Positions 42,840-53,786 of a stretch of DNA of 64,000 bases are shown here, piece after piece (the first letter of the stretch is position 1; each line of letters opens with the position of its first letter). The DNA comes from DAOUKH01 sp965261455. Its GTDB lineage: Bacteria; Chloroflexota; Dehalococcoidia; SHYB01. Made by a program: the position numbers and the translations under genes. The stretch lies in the NCBI GenBank assembly GCA_965261455.1, contig OZ253453.1:1178001-1242000 (forward strand), given 5' to 3'. The notes beneath the pieces are model-generated. The model had not been told where the DNA came from. It was given only the letters and a program-made list of their open reading frames with translations, and made no database searches.

Positions 42840-44087
42840 ATGCGCAGCACAAACACAACGCGGGGCGCGCTCGACGGGGTGAAGGTGGCCGACTTCGCCT
42901 GGGCCGTCGCCGGGCCGCTCGTGACGAAGATGCTCGCCGTCCACGGCGCCACCGTGGTCAAGGTCGAGACCAACCACCGCCTCGACGGCACGCGCGTCGG
43001 GCCGCCCTTCCGGGGCAAGCCCAGCCGCAACGGCTCCGCCTACTACACCGACATCAACCCCGGCAAGCTCAGCATCACCCTCGACTTGCGCAAGCCGGAG
43101 GCCCTCGCCGTCGCCAAGCGTCTCTGCCGCTGGGCCGACGTGGTGAACGAGAACTTCAGCCCCGGCATCATGGCCCGGTGGGGCCTCGGCTACGACGACC
43201 TCGCCGTGGAGAAGCCATCGACCATCATGCTCAGCTCGTCGATGCAGGGCGCCGACGGCCCCCACGCCAAGCACCCCGGCATCGGCGCGACCCTGGGGGC
43301 GCTCGTGGGCGTCAACCATTTCACCGGCTGGCCCGACGCCGAGCCCGTCGGCGTCGCCCGCCCCTACACCGACACCATCGCGCCGTGGTTCGGGGCCGCC
43401 GCCGTTCTCGCCGCCCTCGAACACCGCGACCGCACCGGCGAAGGCCAGCACATCGACCTCTCGCAGTACGAGGCGACGATGCACATGATCGCCCCCACCC
43501 TGCTCGACCACACCGTCAACGGCGCGGCCCCGGGACGCGTGGGGAACGCCTCTCCCAGCGCAGCGCCCCACGGCGCCTACCGCTGCCGCGACTCGGACGC
43601 GGCGCAGGACAGCGGCCAGGGCGAATGGGTCGCGATCGCGGTCGCCTCAGAGGAGCAGTGGGCCGGGTTCAAGCGCGCCCTCGACGGCGAGGCGTGGATC
43701 GAGGAGGAACGCTTCCGGACCGCCCTCGGCCGCGTCGCCGCCGGCGAGGAGATCGACGCCCTAGTAGAGTCGTGGGCCTCCCGCCGTACCGCCGGCGAGG
43801 CCGCCGAGCTACTGCAAGCGCAAAGCGTGCCCGCCGCCGCCGTCGCCGACGGGCGCGGCCTCCACGCCGACCCTCAGCTCGCCCACCTCGGCGTGCTTGC
43901 CGAGGTCGACCATCCCCGCATCGGCCCCCACCGCGTGACCCACCCCGCCTTCCGCCTCAGCGAGACTCCCGCGAAAATCGGCCAAGGCGCCCTCATCGGC
44001 GAGCACACCGAGCACGTCCTGAAGGACTTCCTCGGCCTGTCAGAAGCGGAGTACGCGGCGCTCGAAGCCGCCGAGGCGCTGCAATAG
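42840..44087 (+). CDS. CaiB/BaiF family CoA transferase (copy 2)
   Basis: 415 residues. Motifs: KVADFAWAVAGPLVTKMLAVHGATVVKVE, GRWGLGYDDL-like substrate loop (MARWGLGYDDL), and the catalytic Asp D178 in RPYTDTIAPWFGAAAV, followed by GEGQHIDLSQYEA. It is about 30% alike in pattern to copy 1 by eye, so an old duplication or separate acquisition. Begins 11 bp after ybjQ-like gene and may share its transcript. Confidence 0.92.
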   Translation: MRSTNTTRGALDGVKVADFAWAVAGPLVTKMLAVHGATVVKVETNHRLDGTRVGPPFRGKPSRNGSAYYTDINPGKLSITLDLRKPEALAVAKRLCRWADVVNENFSPGIMARWGLGYDDLAVEKPSTIMLSSSMQGADGPHAKHPGIGATLGALVGVNHFTGWPDAEPVGVARPYTDTIAPWFGAAAVLAALEHRDRTGEGQHIDLSQYEATMHMIAPTLLDHTVNGAAPGRVGNASPSAAPHGAYRCRDSDAAQDSGQGEWVAIAVASEEQWAGFKRALDGEAWIEEERFRTALGRVAAGEEIDALVESWASRRTAGEAAELLQAQSVPAAAVADGRGLHADPQLAHLGVLAEVDHPRIGPHRVTHPAFRLSETPAKIGQGALIGEHTEHVLKDFLGLSEAEYAALEAAEALQ

Positions 44088-44109
44088 CCGACGCAGCGGC
44101 GGCGCTCGC

Positions 44110-44115
44110 TATACT
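44110..44115 (+). promoter_or_regulatory. -10 box TATACT just before the DUF6884-like gene
   Basis: TATACT ends 7 bases before the ATG at 44123, placing the likely transcription start at or next to the start codon, i.e. a leaderless mRNA. No convincing -35 box is seen and no Shine-Dalgarno sequence precedes the ATG. Confidence 0.5.
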
Positions 44116-44122
44116 GCGCCAC

Positions 44123-44575
44123 ATGGCAACCAACGCAGCCGAGCAATCCAGCGGCGGTGCGCTCTATCTCGTCTCCTGCGTGAGCAGAAAGCGTTCGACG
44201 CGGGCAAAGGCGAGAGACCTCTACACATCGCCTTTGTTCGTGAAGTCGCGCACCTACGTCGAGGGAAAGGGCCAGCCGTGGTTCATCCTCTCCCCGCAGT
44301 ACGGTCTCGTTCACCCGGAGACGGTAATCTCTCCTTATGAACGGACGCTGAACGCCATGCCCGCCGGCGAGCGGAACGCGTGGGCAAGGAGGGTTCTCGC
44401 GCAACTCGAGCCGCATCTCGCGGACGCTCGATTCATCGTCTTCCTGGCCGGTCAACGCTACCGCGAGCATCTCGAACCCGACTTACGCGCACGCGGCCTC
44501 ACTGTGAAGGTTCCTATGGAGGGACTGCCCATCGGGAAGCAACTGTCGTGGCTCGACCGCCAACTCCGGTCATGA
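44123..44575 (+). CDS. DUF6884-like protein
   Basis: 150 residues. Pattern: LYLVSCVSRKRSTRAKARDLY near the N-terminus, then FILSPQYGLVHPETVISPYERTL (its two halves FILSPQYGLVHP and ISPYERTLNAMP) and VFLAGQRYREHLEP. These fit the DUF6884 family, a small alpha/beta protein related in pattern to YaaA-like or nucleoside-processing folds. The stop overlaps the ATG of the next gene (ATGA). Function unknown; pairing with a nuclease-like gene suggests a DNA or RNA processing role. Confidence 0.75.
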   Translation: MATNAAEQSSGGALYLVSCVSRKRSTRAKARDLYTSPLFVKSRTYVEGKGQPWFILSPQYGLVHPETVISPYERTLNAMPAGERNAWARRVLAQLEPHLADARFIVFLAGQRYREHLEPDLRARGLTVKVPMEGLPIGKQLSWLDRQLRS

Positions 44576-45306
44576 CCGGGCGCCCCGCCGAAACCGCCCG
44601 CTTCTACGACCTACTCGACCACCTCGAAGCCCGCGTCGGCGGTGCCCGCCTTCTCGCCGATTGCAACGGCAGGCTGAACTGGCCGCGGCGGGGAGTCTAC
44701 TTCTTCTACGAGAACGGCGAGATTCGCTCCGGCTTGGGCGGCGGACGCCGGGTCGTGCGCGTCGGTACGCATGCCGTGACGAGCGCCTCCCGGACCACCC
44801 TATGGAACCGGCTGTCGCAGCACCGAGGGTCGGCGCGGTCCGGCGGCGGCAATCACCGTGGGTCCATCTTCCGTCTGCTCGTGGGCACGGCGCTGGCCCG
44901 GCGAGGCGACCTCCCCCTGCCGCCATCTTGGGGCGTCGCGAGCGACCTTGGCGCGGCGGCGCGACGGCTTGGGGTGGACCGTGCCGAGGTCAAGCGGGCC
45001 GAAGCCGGACTCGAAGCGCTTGTCAGCCGCACGATCGGCGCCATGCCGTTTCTGTGGCTGAACGTCGGGGACTCACCGGGTCCCGGCAGTCAACGCGCCC
45101 TGATCGAACGCAACACCATCGCCCTGCTCAGCGGCTACCGCGAGCCGCCGCCCGATCCCCCGTCCCCGAGCTGGCTCGGACGCCACAGCGACCGCCAGCC
45201 CGTGCGCCGCTCCGGCCTCTGGAACAACCGCCACGTGGACGAGACCTACGACCCGTTCTTCCTCGACGTGCTGGACGAACAGATCGGCGAAACCCAACCT
45301 CTATAA
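44572..45306 (+). CDS. GIY-YIG-type nuclease-like protein
   Basis: 244 residues, translationally coupled to the previous gene. N-terminal half has the GIY-YIG outline: RRGVYFFYENGEIR, then RVVRVGTHAVTSASRTTLWNRLSQHRG with the Arg-rich catalytic helix, and a possible catalytic Glu in ALIERNTIALLSG. C-terminal part: NRHVDETYDPFFLDVLDEQI. Such proteins cut DNA or occur in UvrC, homing or defence nucleases. The family call rests on motifs only. Together with DUF6884 it forms a two-gene unit inserted between CoA transferases. Confidence 0.68.
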   Translation: MTGRPAETARFYDLLDHLEARVGGARLLADCNGRLNWPRRGVYFFYENGEIRSGLGGGRRVVRVGTHAVTSASRTTLWNRLSQHRGSARSGGGNHRGSIFRLLVGTALARRGDLPLPPSWGVASDLGAAARRLGVDRAEVKRAEAGLEALVSRTIGAMPFLWLNVGDSPGPGSQRALIERNTIALLSGYREPPPDPPSPSWLGRHSDRQPVRRSGLWNNRHVDETYDPFFLDVLDEQIGETQPL

Positions 45307-45349
45307 TGGAGTGGCATCGGCCTCCGAGCCGGGGCAACGTGGCGACACC

Positions 45350-45982
45350 ATGGCGACTGAGAGAAAGACAAGCCTGCGAGCGCGGATCATCGCAATCGCA
45401 CGGCGGCGGCAACGCCGAGGGTCAGGCACGGCCCCCGCCACACTTCGGGCCCGCACAAGCACGATGGACATACCCGACCTCAACACCGCGCTCCGCGGAC
45501 TGCGCTGGGCGCTGACGGGCGCGGCGGCGGCGCGCCTCTATATGCCGGAGCGAGCCACGGCGGACGTCGATATCGTCGTGAATAGATCGGACGCCGCCGC
45601 GGTGCGCGAGGCCCTGAAGGCGGCAGGCTACGGCTATCGCTCCGAGCTCGGCATCGGCGGATCTTCCTGGTCGAGTCCTGGACGCGTGCCGATCGACGTC
45701 ATCGAGTTGGCCTACCCTTGGACGGACACGGCCTTGGACGCCGCGTCGGGCAACCTCGATCCGCGAGGCTTACCCGTCCTTCCGCTCGCTTACCTCGTGC
45801 TCATGAAGCTCGACGCGGGCAGGGTACAGGACATCGCCGACATCACCAGGATGCTGGGACAAGCGGACGACGCCGCGCTCGGAGCGGTACGCCGCGCCCT
45901 CGCCGACTACGCGCCGGAAGACGCCGACGATGTCGAGAGCTTGATCGCATTGGGCCGCATGGAACTCGACACCACCGACTGA
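45350..45982 (+). CDS. Nucleotidyltransferase-like protein (AbiEii/MNT type)
   Basis: About 210 residues from ATG 45350 (ATG 45464, MDIPDLNTALRGLRWAL, is an equally good start and would remove a basic N-terminal stretch). Pattern: LRWALTGAAAARLYMPERATADVDIVVNR, where GAAA plus ADVDIVV corresponds to the G-S/A and DxD metal site of minimal nucleotidyltransferases; later LPLAYLVLMKLDAGRVQDIADITRML. Similar proteins occur as AbiEii-like toxins or as domain proteins of unknown role. No AbiEi-like antitoxin gene is adjacent. A TATAAT box lies at 45302-45307. Confidence 0.75.
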   Translation: MATERKTSLRARIIAIARRRQRRGSGTAPATLRARTSTMDIPDLNTALRGLRWALTGAAAARLYMPERATADVDIVVNRSDAAAVREALKAAGYGYRSELGIGGSSWSSPGRVPIDVIELAYPWTDTALDAASGNLDPRGLPVLPLAYLVLMKLDAGRVQDIADITRMLGQADDAALGAVRRALADYAPEDADDVESLIALGRMELDTTD

Positions 45983-46014
45983 AGCACCACGCGGCGCGGC
46001 GTATCATGTCCGCC

Positions 46015-47244
46015 ATGGCGCCTGACCCGACTCCGCCTGGTCTCCTCTCCGGCGTGCGTGTCGTCGAGTACGGGCAGAACATCACCGCGCCGTTCGCCGG
46101 GAAGATGCTCGCCGATCTTGGCGCCGACGTGATCAAGGTTGAGCCGCCGGTAGGCGAGCCGGCCCGCTCGCTCGGCCCCTTCCAGAGCGACGCGCCGAAT
46201 CCCGAGGCAGCGGCCCAGTTCATCTACCTCAACGGCAACAAGCGCGGCGTCACCCTCGACCTCGACCGGCGTTCGGGGCGGGCGCTGCTCGACGGCCTGC
46301 TCCGCGGCGCCGACATCCTCCTCGAAAACGCCGAGCCCGGCGAGATGGAGGCGCGGGGCCTCACCTACTCCCTGCTCGCCCCCGCCCACCCGCGCCTCAT
46401 CGTCACTTCTGTACGCCCCTTCGGACTCACCGGCCCCTACCGCGGCCTGCTCGGCTCCGACCTCATCACTTGGCACGCCTCCGCTCTCGGACATCGGTAC
46501 CTCGGCGAACCCGACCGCGAGCCCCTACGGAGCGGCGGCTCGTTCGCCAGCTACTACGCCGCGGTCAACGCCGCCGCCGCGACGCTGGTGGCCCTCCGCG
46601 CCCGCGAATCGACGGGGCGGGGAACGCAGGTCGACATCTCCGTCGCCGACGTGCTCGCGGTGGGCATCCTGGGCTACGGGCTGGTGGCCCTCTATCACGA
46701 GCGCGGCCTCTCCAACCGCCGTCCCGGGAACAGCCAGCGCCTCGGCGTTCCCGCGGCCATGCTTCCCTGCCGCGACGGCTATGTCTTCATCTTCGCCTCG
46801 GAGTCCTATATGTGGGATGGCCTGGTGAAGGCGATGGGCGACCCCGAGTGGGCGCAAGCCGACATCTTCAAGGGCCACTACCGCGACCGTTCCCGCTACG
46901 GCCCCGAGGTCTACGGCATGATGCAGCCGTGGCTCGACGCGACGGGAAAAGAGGATATCTTCCAGCGCTGCCAGGAGAACCGCGTCCCCTCGACCGCCGT
47001 CTACAACATGGCCGAGGTGCTGGGTAACGCCCATCTCGCCGAGCGCGGGTTCTTCGTCACGACGTCCCACCCCGTCGCCGGCCCGATGCGTCAGCCCGGC
47101 GCGCCCTACAAGCTCGGCGCGGGGCCGTGGGCGCTGCGGCAGCCCGCTCCCCGCCTCGGCGAGCACAACGACGAGGTCTTGCGCGAGGGGCTCGGACTCG
47201 ACCGGCACGCCCTCACCGACCTCCGGCGGGCGGGCGTCGTCTAG
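46015..47244 (+). CDS. CaiB/BaiF family CoA transferase (copy 3), catalytic Asp replaced
   Basis: 409 residues from ATG 46015; a -10-like TATCAT at 46002-46007 places the transcript start at this ATG (ATG 46006 is an alternative). Motifs: GVRVVEYGQNITAPFAGKMLADLGADVIKVE, VRPFGLTGPYRG and RGTQVDISVADVL. In the segment aligned with the catalytic Asp of copies 1 and 2 it reads GGSFASYYAAVNAA, with Ser179 in the Asp position. It may be inactive as a transferase, or use another residue. Confidence 0.9.
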   Translation: MAPDPTPPGLLSGVRVVEYGQNITAPFAGKMLADLGADVIKVEPPVGEPARSLGPFQSDAPNPEAAAQFIYLNGNKRGVTLDLDRRSGRALLDGLLRGADILLENAEPGEMEARGLTYSLLAPAHPRLIVTSVRPFGLTGPYRGLLGSDLITWHASALGHRYLGEPDREPLRSGGSFASYYAAVNAAAATLVALRARESTGRGTQVDISVADVLAVGILGYGLVALYHERGLSNRRPGNSQRLGVPAAMLPCRDGYVFIFASESYMWDGLVKAMGDPEWAQADIFKGHYRDRSRYGPEVYGMMQPWLDATGKEDIFQRCQENRVPSTAVYNMAEVLGNAHLAERGFFVTTSHPVAGPMRQPGAPYKLGAGPWALRQPAPRLGEHNDEVLREGLGLDRHALTDLRRAGVV

Positions 47245-47262
47245 GCACCGCCCCCCTCGTAG

Positions 47263-47268
47263 GATACT
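47263..47268 (+). promoter_or_regulatory. -10 box GATACT just before the methyltransferase gene
   Basis: GATACT ends 7 bases before ATG 47276, again matching a leaderless start. No clear -35 box. Confidence 0.45.
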
Positions 47269-47275
47269 GAGCCCC

Positions 47276-48007
47276 ATGCAAGAAAAACCATCAGGCGAGA
47301 TCGAAGGCTGGACCGAGGGAGACTCTCGCCTCTTCCTCGAAAACGGCGTCCAGTACATCCCCTCGCGGCGCGTGATGGTCGAGGCCCTGCGCGACCTCAT
47401 CCCCACCGACGGCGGCCGCCCCCGCCACGTCGTCGAGCTCGGCGCGGGTGACGGAACCCTCGCCCAGGCCGTCCTCGACCGCTGCCCGGCGTGCTCCTAC
47501 ACCGCACTCGACGGCTCGGAGACGATGCTGGAGCGGCTGCACAAGGCCCTCGGCGGCTACGGCGACCGGGCCGCCGTCCGCCGCTTCATGCTTGAAGACA
47601 AGCGGTGGCGCCGCGAGCTCCCCCGGCCCCTCGACGCCGTGCTTGCCTCCCTCGTCCTGCACCACCTCTCGGCAGAGGGCAAGCGCGATCTCTTCCGCGA
47701 CGTCACCATGCGACTGGAAGTCGGCGGCGCGCTGCTCATTGCCGACATCGTCGAGCCCGCGAACGACCGTGCCCGCGCCGTCTTCGCCGAGCAGTGGAAC
47801 GAGGCCATCGTGAACCAGACCGGCGAGGAGGGCCTGCGCTTCTTCCGCAACTCCAAGTGGAACTACTACGAGCTCGGCGCTATCGACCCCTACGACAAGC
47901 CCTCGCCCCTCGCCGCCCAGCTCCGCTGGCTCGAAGAGGCCGGCTTCCGCGAGGTCGACTGCTTCTGGATGCACGCCGGGCACGCCGTGTACGGAGGATA
48001 CAAGTGA
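47276..48007 (+). CDS. Class I SAM-dependent methyltransferase
   Basis: 243 residues. AdoMet motif I is HVVELGAGDGTLAQAVL, motif II-like YTALDGSETMLERLHKAL, then DAVLASLVLHHLSAEGK and GGALLIADIVEP. Substrate unknown. Its TGA overlaps the GTG start of the fourth CoA transferase gene (GTGA), so the two were an operon before the latter was broken. Confidence 0.88.
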   Translation: MQEKPSGEIEGWTEGDSRLFLENGVQYIPSRRVMVEALRDLIPTDGGRPRHVVELGAGDGTLAQAVLDRCPACSYTALDGSETMLERLHKALGGYGDRAAVRRFMLEDKRWRRELPRPLDAVLASLVLHHLSAEGKRDLFRDVTMRLEVGGALLIADIVEPANDRARAVFAEQWNEAIVNQTGEEGLRFFRNSKWNYYELGAIDPYDKPSPLAAQLRWLEEAGFREVDCFWMHAGHAVYGGYK

Positions 48008-48198
48008 CGGCCCACACGGGCCGACACGGCGCGGCGACCCAGCCCCTCGCCGGGGTGCGCGTCGTCAACCTGGGCTGGATCTGGGCCGCACCCGCCCTCG
48101 CCGGCGCCATGGCCGACATGGGCGCGCGGGCACAGTGTGGCGGATCTGAGTGCGCGGCGACGAATTCCGACAGGCGGGCCGTGCTGACCGTCGCCTAA
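48004..48198 (+). pseudogene. CaiB/BaiF CoA transferase (copy 4), N-terminal fragment
   Basis: GTG start overlapping the methyltransferase stop. The first about 42 residues are a good family N-terminus (QPLAGVRVVNLGWIWAAPAL, AGAMADMGAR), then the frame continues into unrelated sequence and stops. The C-terminal part is at 49155-49535. About 230 central residues, including the catalytic region, are missing. Confidence 0.85.
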
Positions 48199-48977
48199 TT
48201 GGGAATTATGATCTTTGACTTCCACTCTCGCAGAAAGCCGGAAATTGCCCAGTAAGGAACCGCGACCCCGGTCGCGGTTCCTTCATCAACCGTTCCTGAA
48301 TTGATACCTAGGACCTTTCCGTCCATAGAGAAGAGAGGTCCGCCACTATTCCCGGGGTTTAGAGGGGCGTCATGAAGGATTCCACCCTCTAGATCCACGA
48401 AGCCGAGGCCGCGCACCTTGCCAATGGTCGCCGTGACAGTCTCCGCATCGGCGCGAGGGTACCCCACGGCAACCACGTCATCGCCGAGCATTGGCGGCGC
48501 CTCAGCCGCCGGGAGCGCAAAGAAGTCTCCGCTGCAACAGATTGAGAGGCTCGCTACATCCAGGTTTGCGTCAAAGCCTAAGAGAAGCGCCTCAAACTTC
48601 GAGCCCTCGACATAAACGTCAATGTTGGCCGCATCTTCGATGACATGATGATTGGTAGCCACGAATGCAGTAGTCCCGTCCACGGCATAGATGAACCCGG
48701 ATCCCGTATTGCCGAGCGAAAAGAGGAGCCCCGGCTGAGTGACTCCGACTACTCTCACAACGCCGTCTTGGACTCGCTCAACCAGCTCCGCAGGAGTGGT
48801 TGGCGGGCTAAGGGTAGGGGTAGGAGCGACGAGGTTGGTCCCCATTGGGGGGTCGGATTCTTCGCCGGCGGTCCCGATAAGGCCGATGGCAATAAAGATC
48901 ACGGCGAGCAACCCCACCCAGCGCCATTTCTCCATCCACCAGCGCCAGTCCAGCCAGTTGTCGGTTTTTCTCTCCAT
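48195..48977 (-). CDS. Membrane-anchored trypsin-like serine protease (S1C/DegP-like)
   Basis: 260 residues. One N-terminal membrane helix (WVGLLAVIFIAIGLIG), a Pro/Thr-rich linker, then a chymotrypsin-fold domain. Catalytic triad: H111 (FVATNHHVIED), D140 (ANLDVASL) and S211 (NPGNSGGPLF). No PDZ domain, unlike HtrA/DegP, so it is a minimal form. The topology places the protease outside the cytoplasmic membrane. It lies, in reverse orientation, in the piece of DNA that splits the fourth CoA transferase gene, so it was probably acquired. No transposase is beside it. Confidence 0.88.
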   Translation of the reverse strand: MERKTDNWLDWRWWMEKWRWVGLLAVIFIAIGLIGTAGEESDPPMGTNLVAPTPTLSPPTTPAELVERVQDGVVRVVGVTQPGLLFSLGNTGSGFIYAVDGTTAFVATNHHVIEDAANIDVYVEGSKFEALLLGFDANLDVASLSICCSGDFFALPAAEAPPMLGDDVVAVGYPRADAETVTATIGKVRGLGFVDLEGGILHDAPLNPGNSGGPLFSMDGKVLGINSGTVDEGTATGVAVPYWAISGFLREWKSKIIIPN

Positions 48978-49154
48978 GGCCTAGTGGTGCTTCGGCTTCC
49001 CCATGCCCGGCAAGGAGGCTTGTTCCTTCGGTGGCTTCGCGGCCTCGACTTGGCGGCGCCCTGGGCGTCGGCGGACAGCTGATGGCAGCCATCCTAGTGA
49101 CAACAGTGAAGCGCGGCAAGATGCGGTCAAGCCGTTTGATGTCCAAGGGCCACT
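48978..49154. other. Remainder of the inserted DNA in CoA transferase copy 4
   Basis: About 180 bp upstream of the protease gene with no gene, no inverted-repeat end and no match to the other elements in the window. The nonamer GCCGACATG occurs at 48112-48120 and again at 49164-49172, near both break points. Confidence 0.4.
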
Positions 49155-49535
49155 TCGGGGCACGCCGACATGTACCGCCGCCTCCGTAACCAGGACGCCC
49201 TCGACGAGCGCATCGGCGCGTGGACCAAGAACCGCGACGCCCGCGAGACGGCGATGACGCTGCAACGCGCCGGCGTCCCTGCCTTTCCCGTCCTCAGCGA
49301 CGCCGAGGCGTTCGACGATCCGCACTACACCGCCCGCGGCGGATGGGTCGAGGTCGATCATCCCTTCGGCAAGATGATGCTCAACGGCGTCCCGTGGAAG
49401 ATCGGCGGGGCGCCCGGCGCGGTCCGCAAGGCGGCCCCGCTCCTCGGTGGGCACAACTACGACGTCTTCCGCGAGATCCTCGGCATGTCCGCCCAAGAGA
49501 CGGCGCGCCTGGAAGAGGCTGGGGCCATCGCCTAG
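49155..49535 (+). pseudogene. CaiB/BaiF CoA transferase (copy 4), C-terminal fragment
   Basis: About 125 codons of a typical family C-terminus: RRLRNQDALDERIGAWTKNRD, GVPAFPVLSDAEAFDDPHYTARGG (in two parts), and PLLGGHNYDVFREILG. In frame from about 49155; ATG at 49170 could start translation. Partner of the fragment at 48004. It has no catalytic Asp region and should be inactive. Confidence 0.85.
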
Positions 49536-49546
49536 GCGGGCGGTGG

Positions 49547-50095
49547 CTAGGGAAAGCGGAAGCGGGTGGCGGACTTCGGGAAGTCCGCCTCGTGCCAGGC
49601 GAGGACGACTTGGGGCGCGAGCCGAAAGGTGACGGCGCCCTCCATGCCTTCGGGGCGGAAGGCGTACTTCCGCTCGTAGGCGTCGACGTAGCGCTCGCGG
49701 TGGGCCTCGTCCAGCATCGGCTCGGCCACGCCCTCGACGATCACGACATCGTCGCCGCTCTCCAAATGCACGACGGCCCGCGGGTCGCGCGCCAAGTTCA
49801 GCGCCTTGACCGACTTCACGTCGGCGTCGAACATCACCGCGCCGTCGAGCCACAGACCCCATACCGGCGAGGCGTGGGGCCGACCGTCGGCCCGCGTAGT
49901 GGCGACCCAATAGCTGCGGGCGGCGGTCAGCCGCTCGGCGACGGCGCTCCACTCGATCATGCCGCCGGACTCCTCCGGCTCGATGCCGTAGCCCGGCGGC
50001 ATATGAGGACGGTCCCGCAACGGCTCCGAGGCGCTCGTCGTCTCTCTCCCATCCGGCACGCACGTGGGCCGGCGCTTTGCGCAGATCGCATCCAT
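49547..50095 (-). CDS. Pyridoxamine 5'-phosphate oxidase-like split-barrel protein
   Basis: About 182 residues from ATG 50095 (GTG 50059 and ATG 50002 are possible). FMN/F420 split-barrel pattern: YWVATTRADGRPHASPVWGLWLDGAVMF and ARDPRAVVHLESGDDVVIVEG. The start segment DRPHMPPGYGI is shared with actinobacterial and Chloroflexota F420-type enzymes. It probably uses flavin or F420 to reduce or oxidise a small molecule; true PdxH activity is unlikely. A TATCAT sequence overlapping ATG 50095 makes a downstream start possible. Confidence 0.8.
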   Translation of the reverse strand: MDAICAKRRPTCVPDGRETTSASEPLRDRPHMPPGYGIEPEESGGMIEWSAVAERLTAARSYWVATTRADGRPHASPVWGLWLDGAVMFDADVKSVKALNLARDPRAVVHLESGDDVVIVEGVAEPMLDEAHRERYVDAYERKYAFRPEGMEGAVTFRLAPQVVLAWHEADFPKSATRFRFP

Positions 50096-50170
50096 GATAG
50101 ACGGTCGGCGCGCCGCCGGGGGCAGTATCCGAGGCCTGTCCACTTCGAGAAAAGGGCCGCGCGGGGCCGG

Positions 50171-50199
50171 TTGACATCGCCCAGGCCGCTCCCTATACT
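50171..50199 (+). promoter_or_regulatory. rRNA promoter (TTGACA - 17 - TATACT)
   Basis: Consensus -35 TTGACA (50171-50176) and TATACT (50194-50199) with 17-base spacing. Expected start near 50206, about 335 nt before mature 23S rRNA. It is the best promoter in the window. Confidence 0.8.
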
Positions 50200-50205
50200 G
50201 CGTAG

Positions 50206-50539
50206 TTGCACTGTTCAAGGAGCGCCTCCCAGGAAAGCGAGCTGAGGGGACCGCCTATGACCGAGACCACCTAACAATTCGGCCCAGGTGTTGCTGAGCG
50301 CATCGGCTCGGTGAGACATCGAGTCGATTTTTTTCGCCCCGAAGCGGCCATGCCGGGGCAACAAGACAAGAGAGAGCCGGCCATCCTCGGCGGTTCCGGA
50401 GCCCACGCTCCGAGGTCGCCGAGGGCGTCCGCCTCGGCGGAGTCCGGGCCTTTGAAGCAAGAGCTTCGAAGGCGCGCACGTTAACAACCGAAGAGAAATT
50501 ACTTCTGAACGTCGAAGCTTCTCGTCGTGCCTTAATGTA
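50206..50539 (+). other. 23S rRNA leader
   Basis: About 330 nt of transcribed leader without a gene. It contains hairpins such as GCTCCGAGGTCGCCGAGG/CCTCGGCGGAGTC around 50409-50445. No 16S rRNA, tRNA or protein gene is present, so this 23S gene has its own promoter. Confidence 0.6.
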
Positions 50540-53530
<2,991 letters not shown>

Positions 53531-53597
53531 CATTAAGTCACGGTGAGAAGCATCCGTTCGTTCCTTCGTACTTTCTCTTCGGTTCCCGCTCACCCGT

Positions 53598-53672
53598 CGC
53601 GGGGTGGAGCAGTGGCAGCTCGTCGGGCTCATAACCCGAAGGTCGCAGGTTCGAGTCCTGCCCCCGCTACCA
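53598..53672 (+). tRNA. Initiator tRNA-Met (anticodon CAT)
   Basis: CGCGGGG acceptor with a C1-U72 non-pair, the anticodon arm CGGGCTCATAACCCG with three consecutive G-C pairs, T arm GGTTCGAGTCC, and encoded CCA. The unpaired first base and GGG/CCC anticodon stem are initiator features. It lies about 65 bp after 23S rRNA and likely shares its transcript. No 5S rRNA lies between them. Confidence 0.95.
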
Positions 53673-53688
53673 ACCGAATCGCAATGAA

Positions 53689-53721
53689 GGCCCGAGGTCG
53701 CTGACCTCGGGCCTTTCTTTT
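53689..53721 (+). terminator. Intrinsic terminator after 23S rRNA-tRNA(fMet)
   Basis: Perfect 11-bp stem GGCCCGAGGTC/GACCTCGGGCC with loop GCT, followed by TTTCTTTT. Confidence 0.92.
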
Positions 53722-53786
53722 GCGCCGCGCCCCCAGCCTCCGCCACGGACGTATACTGAGCCGGCCTCCCTCCACCGTGCGTTCCC

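Noticed and set aside
48112..49172. GCCGACATG at both break points as a target-site duplication
   Set aside because: The central part of the interrupted gene is missing, the repeats lie inside coding sequence at slightly different offsets, and no element ends are present; coincidence is likely.
53531..53597. 5S rRNA after 23S
   Set aside because: Only 67 bases lie between 23S and tRNA-fMet, too short for 5S, and no 5S pattern is seen.
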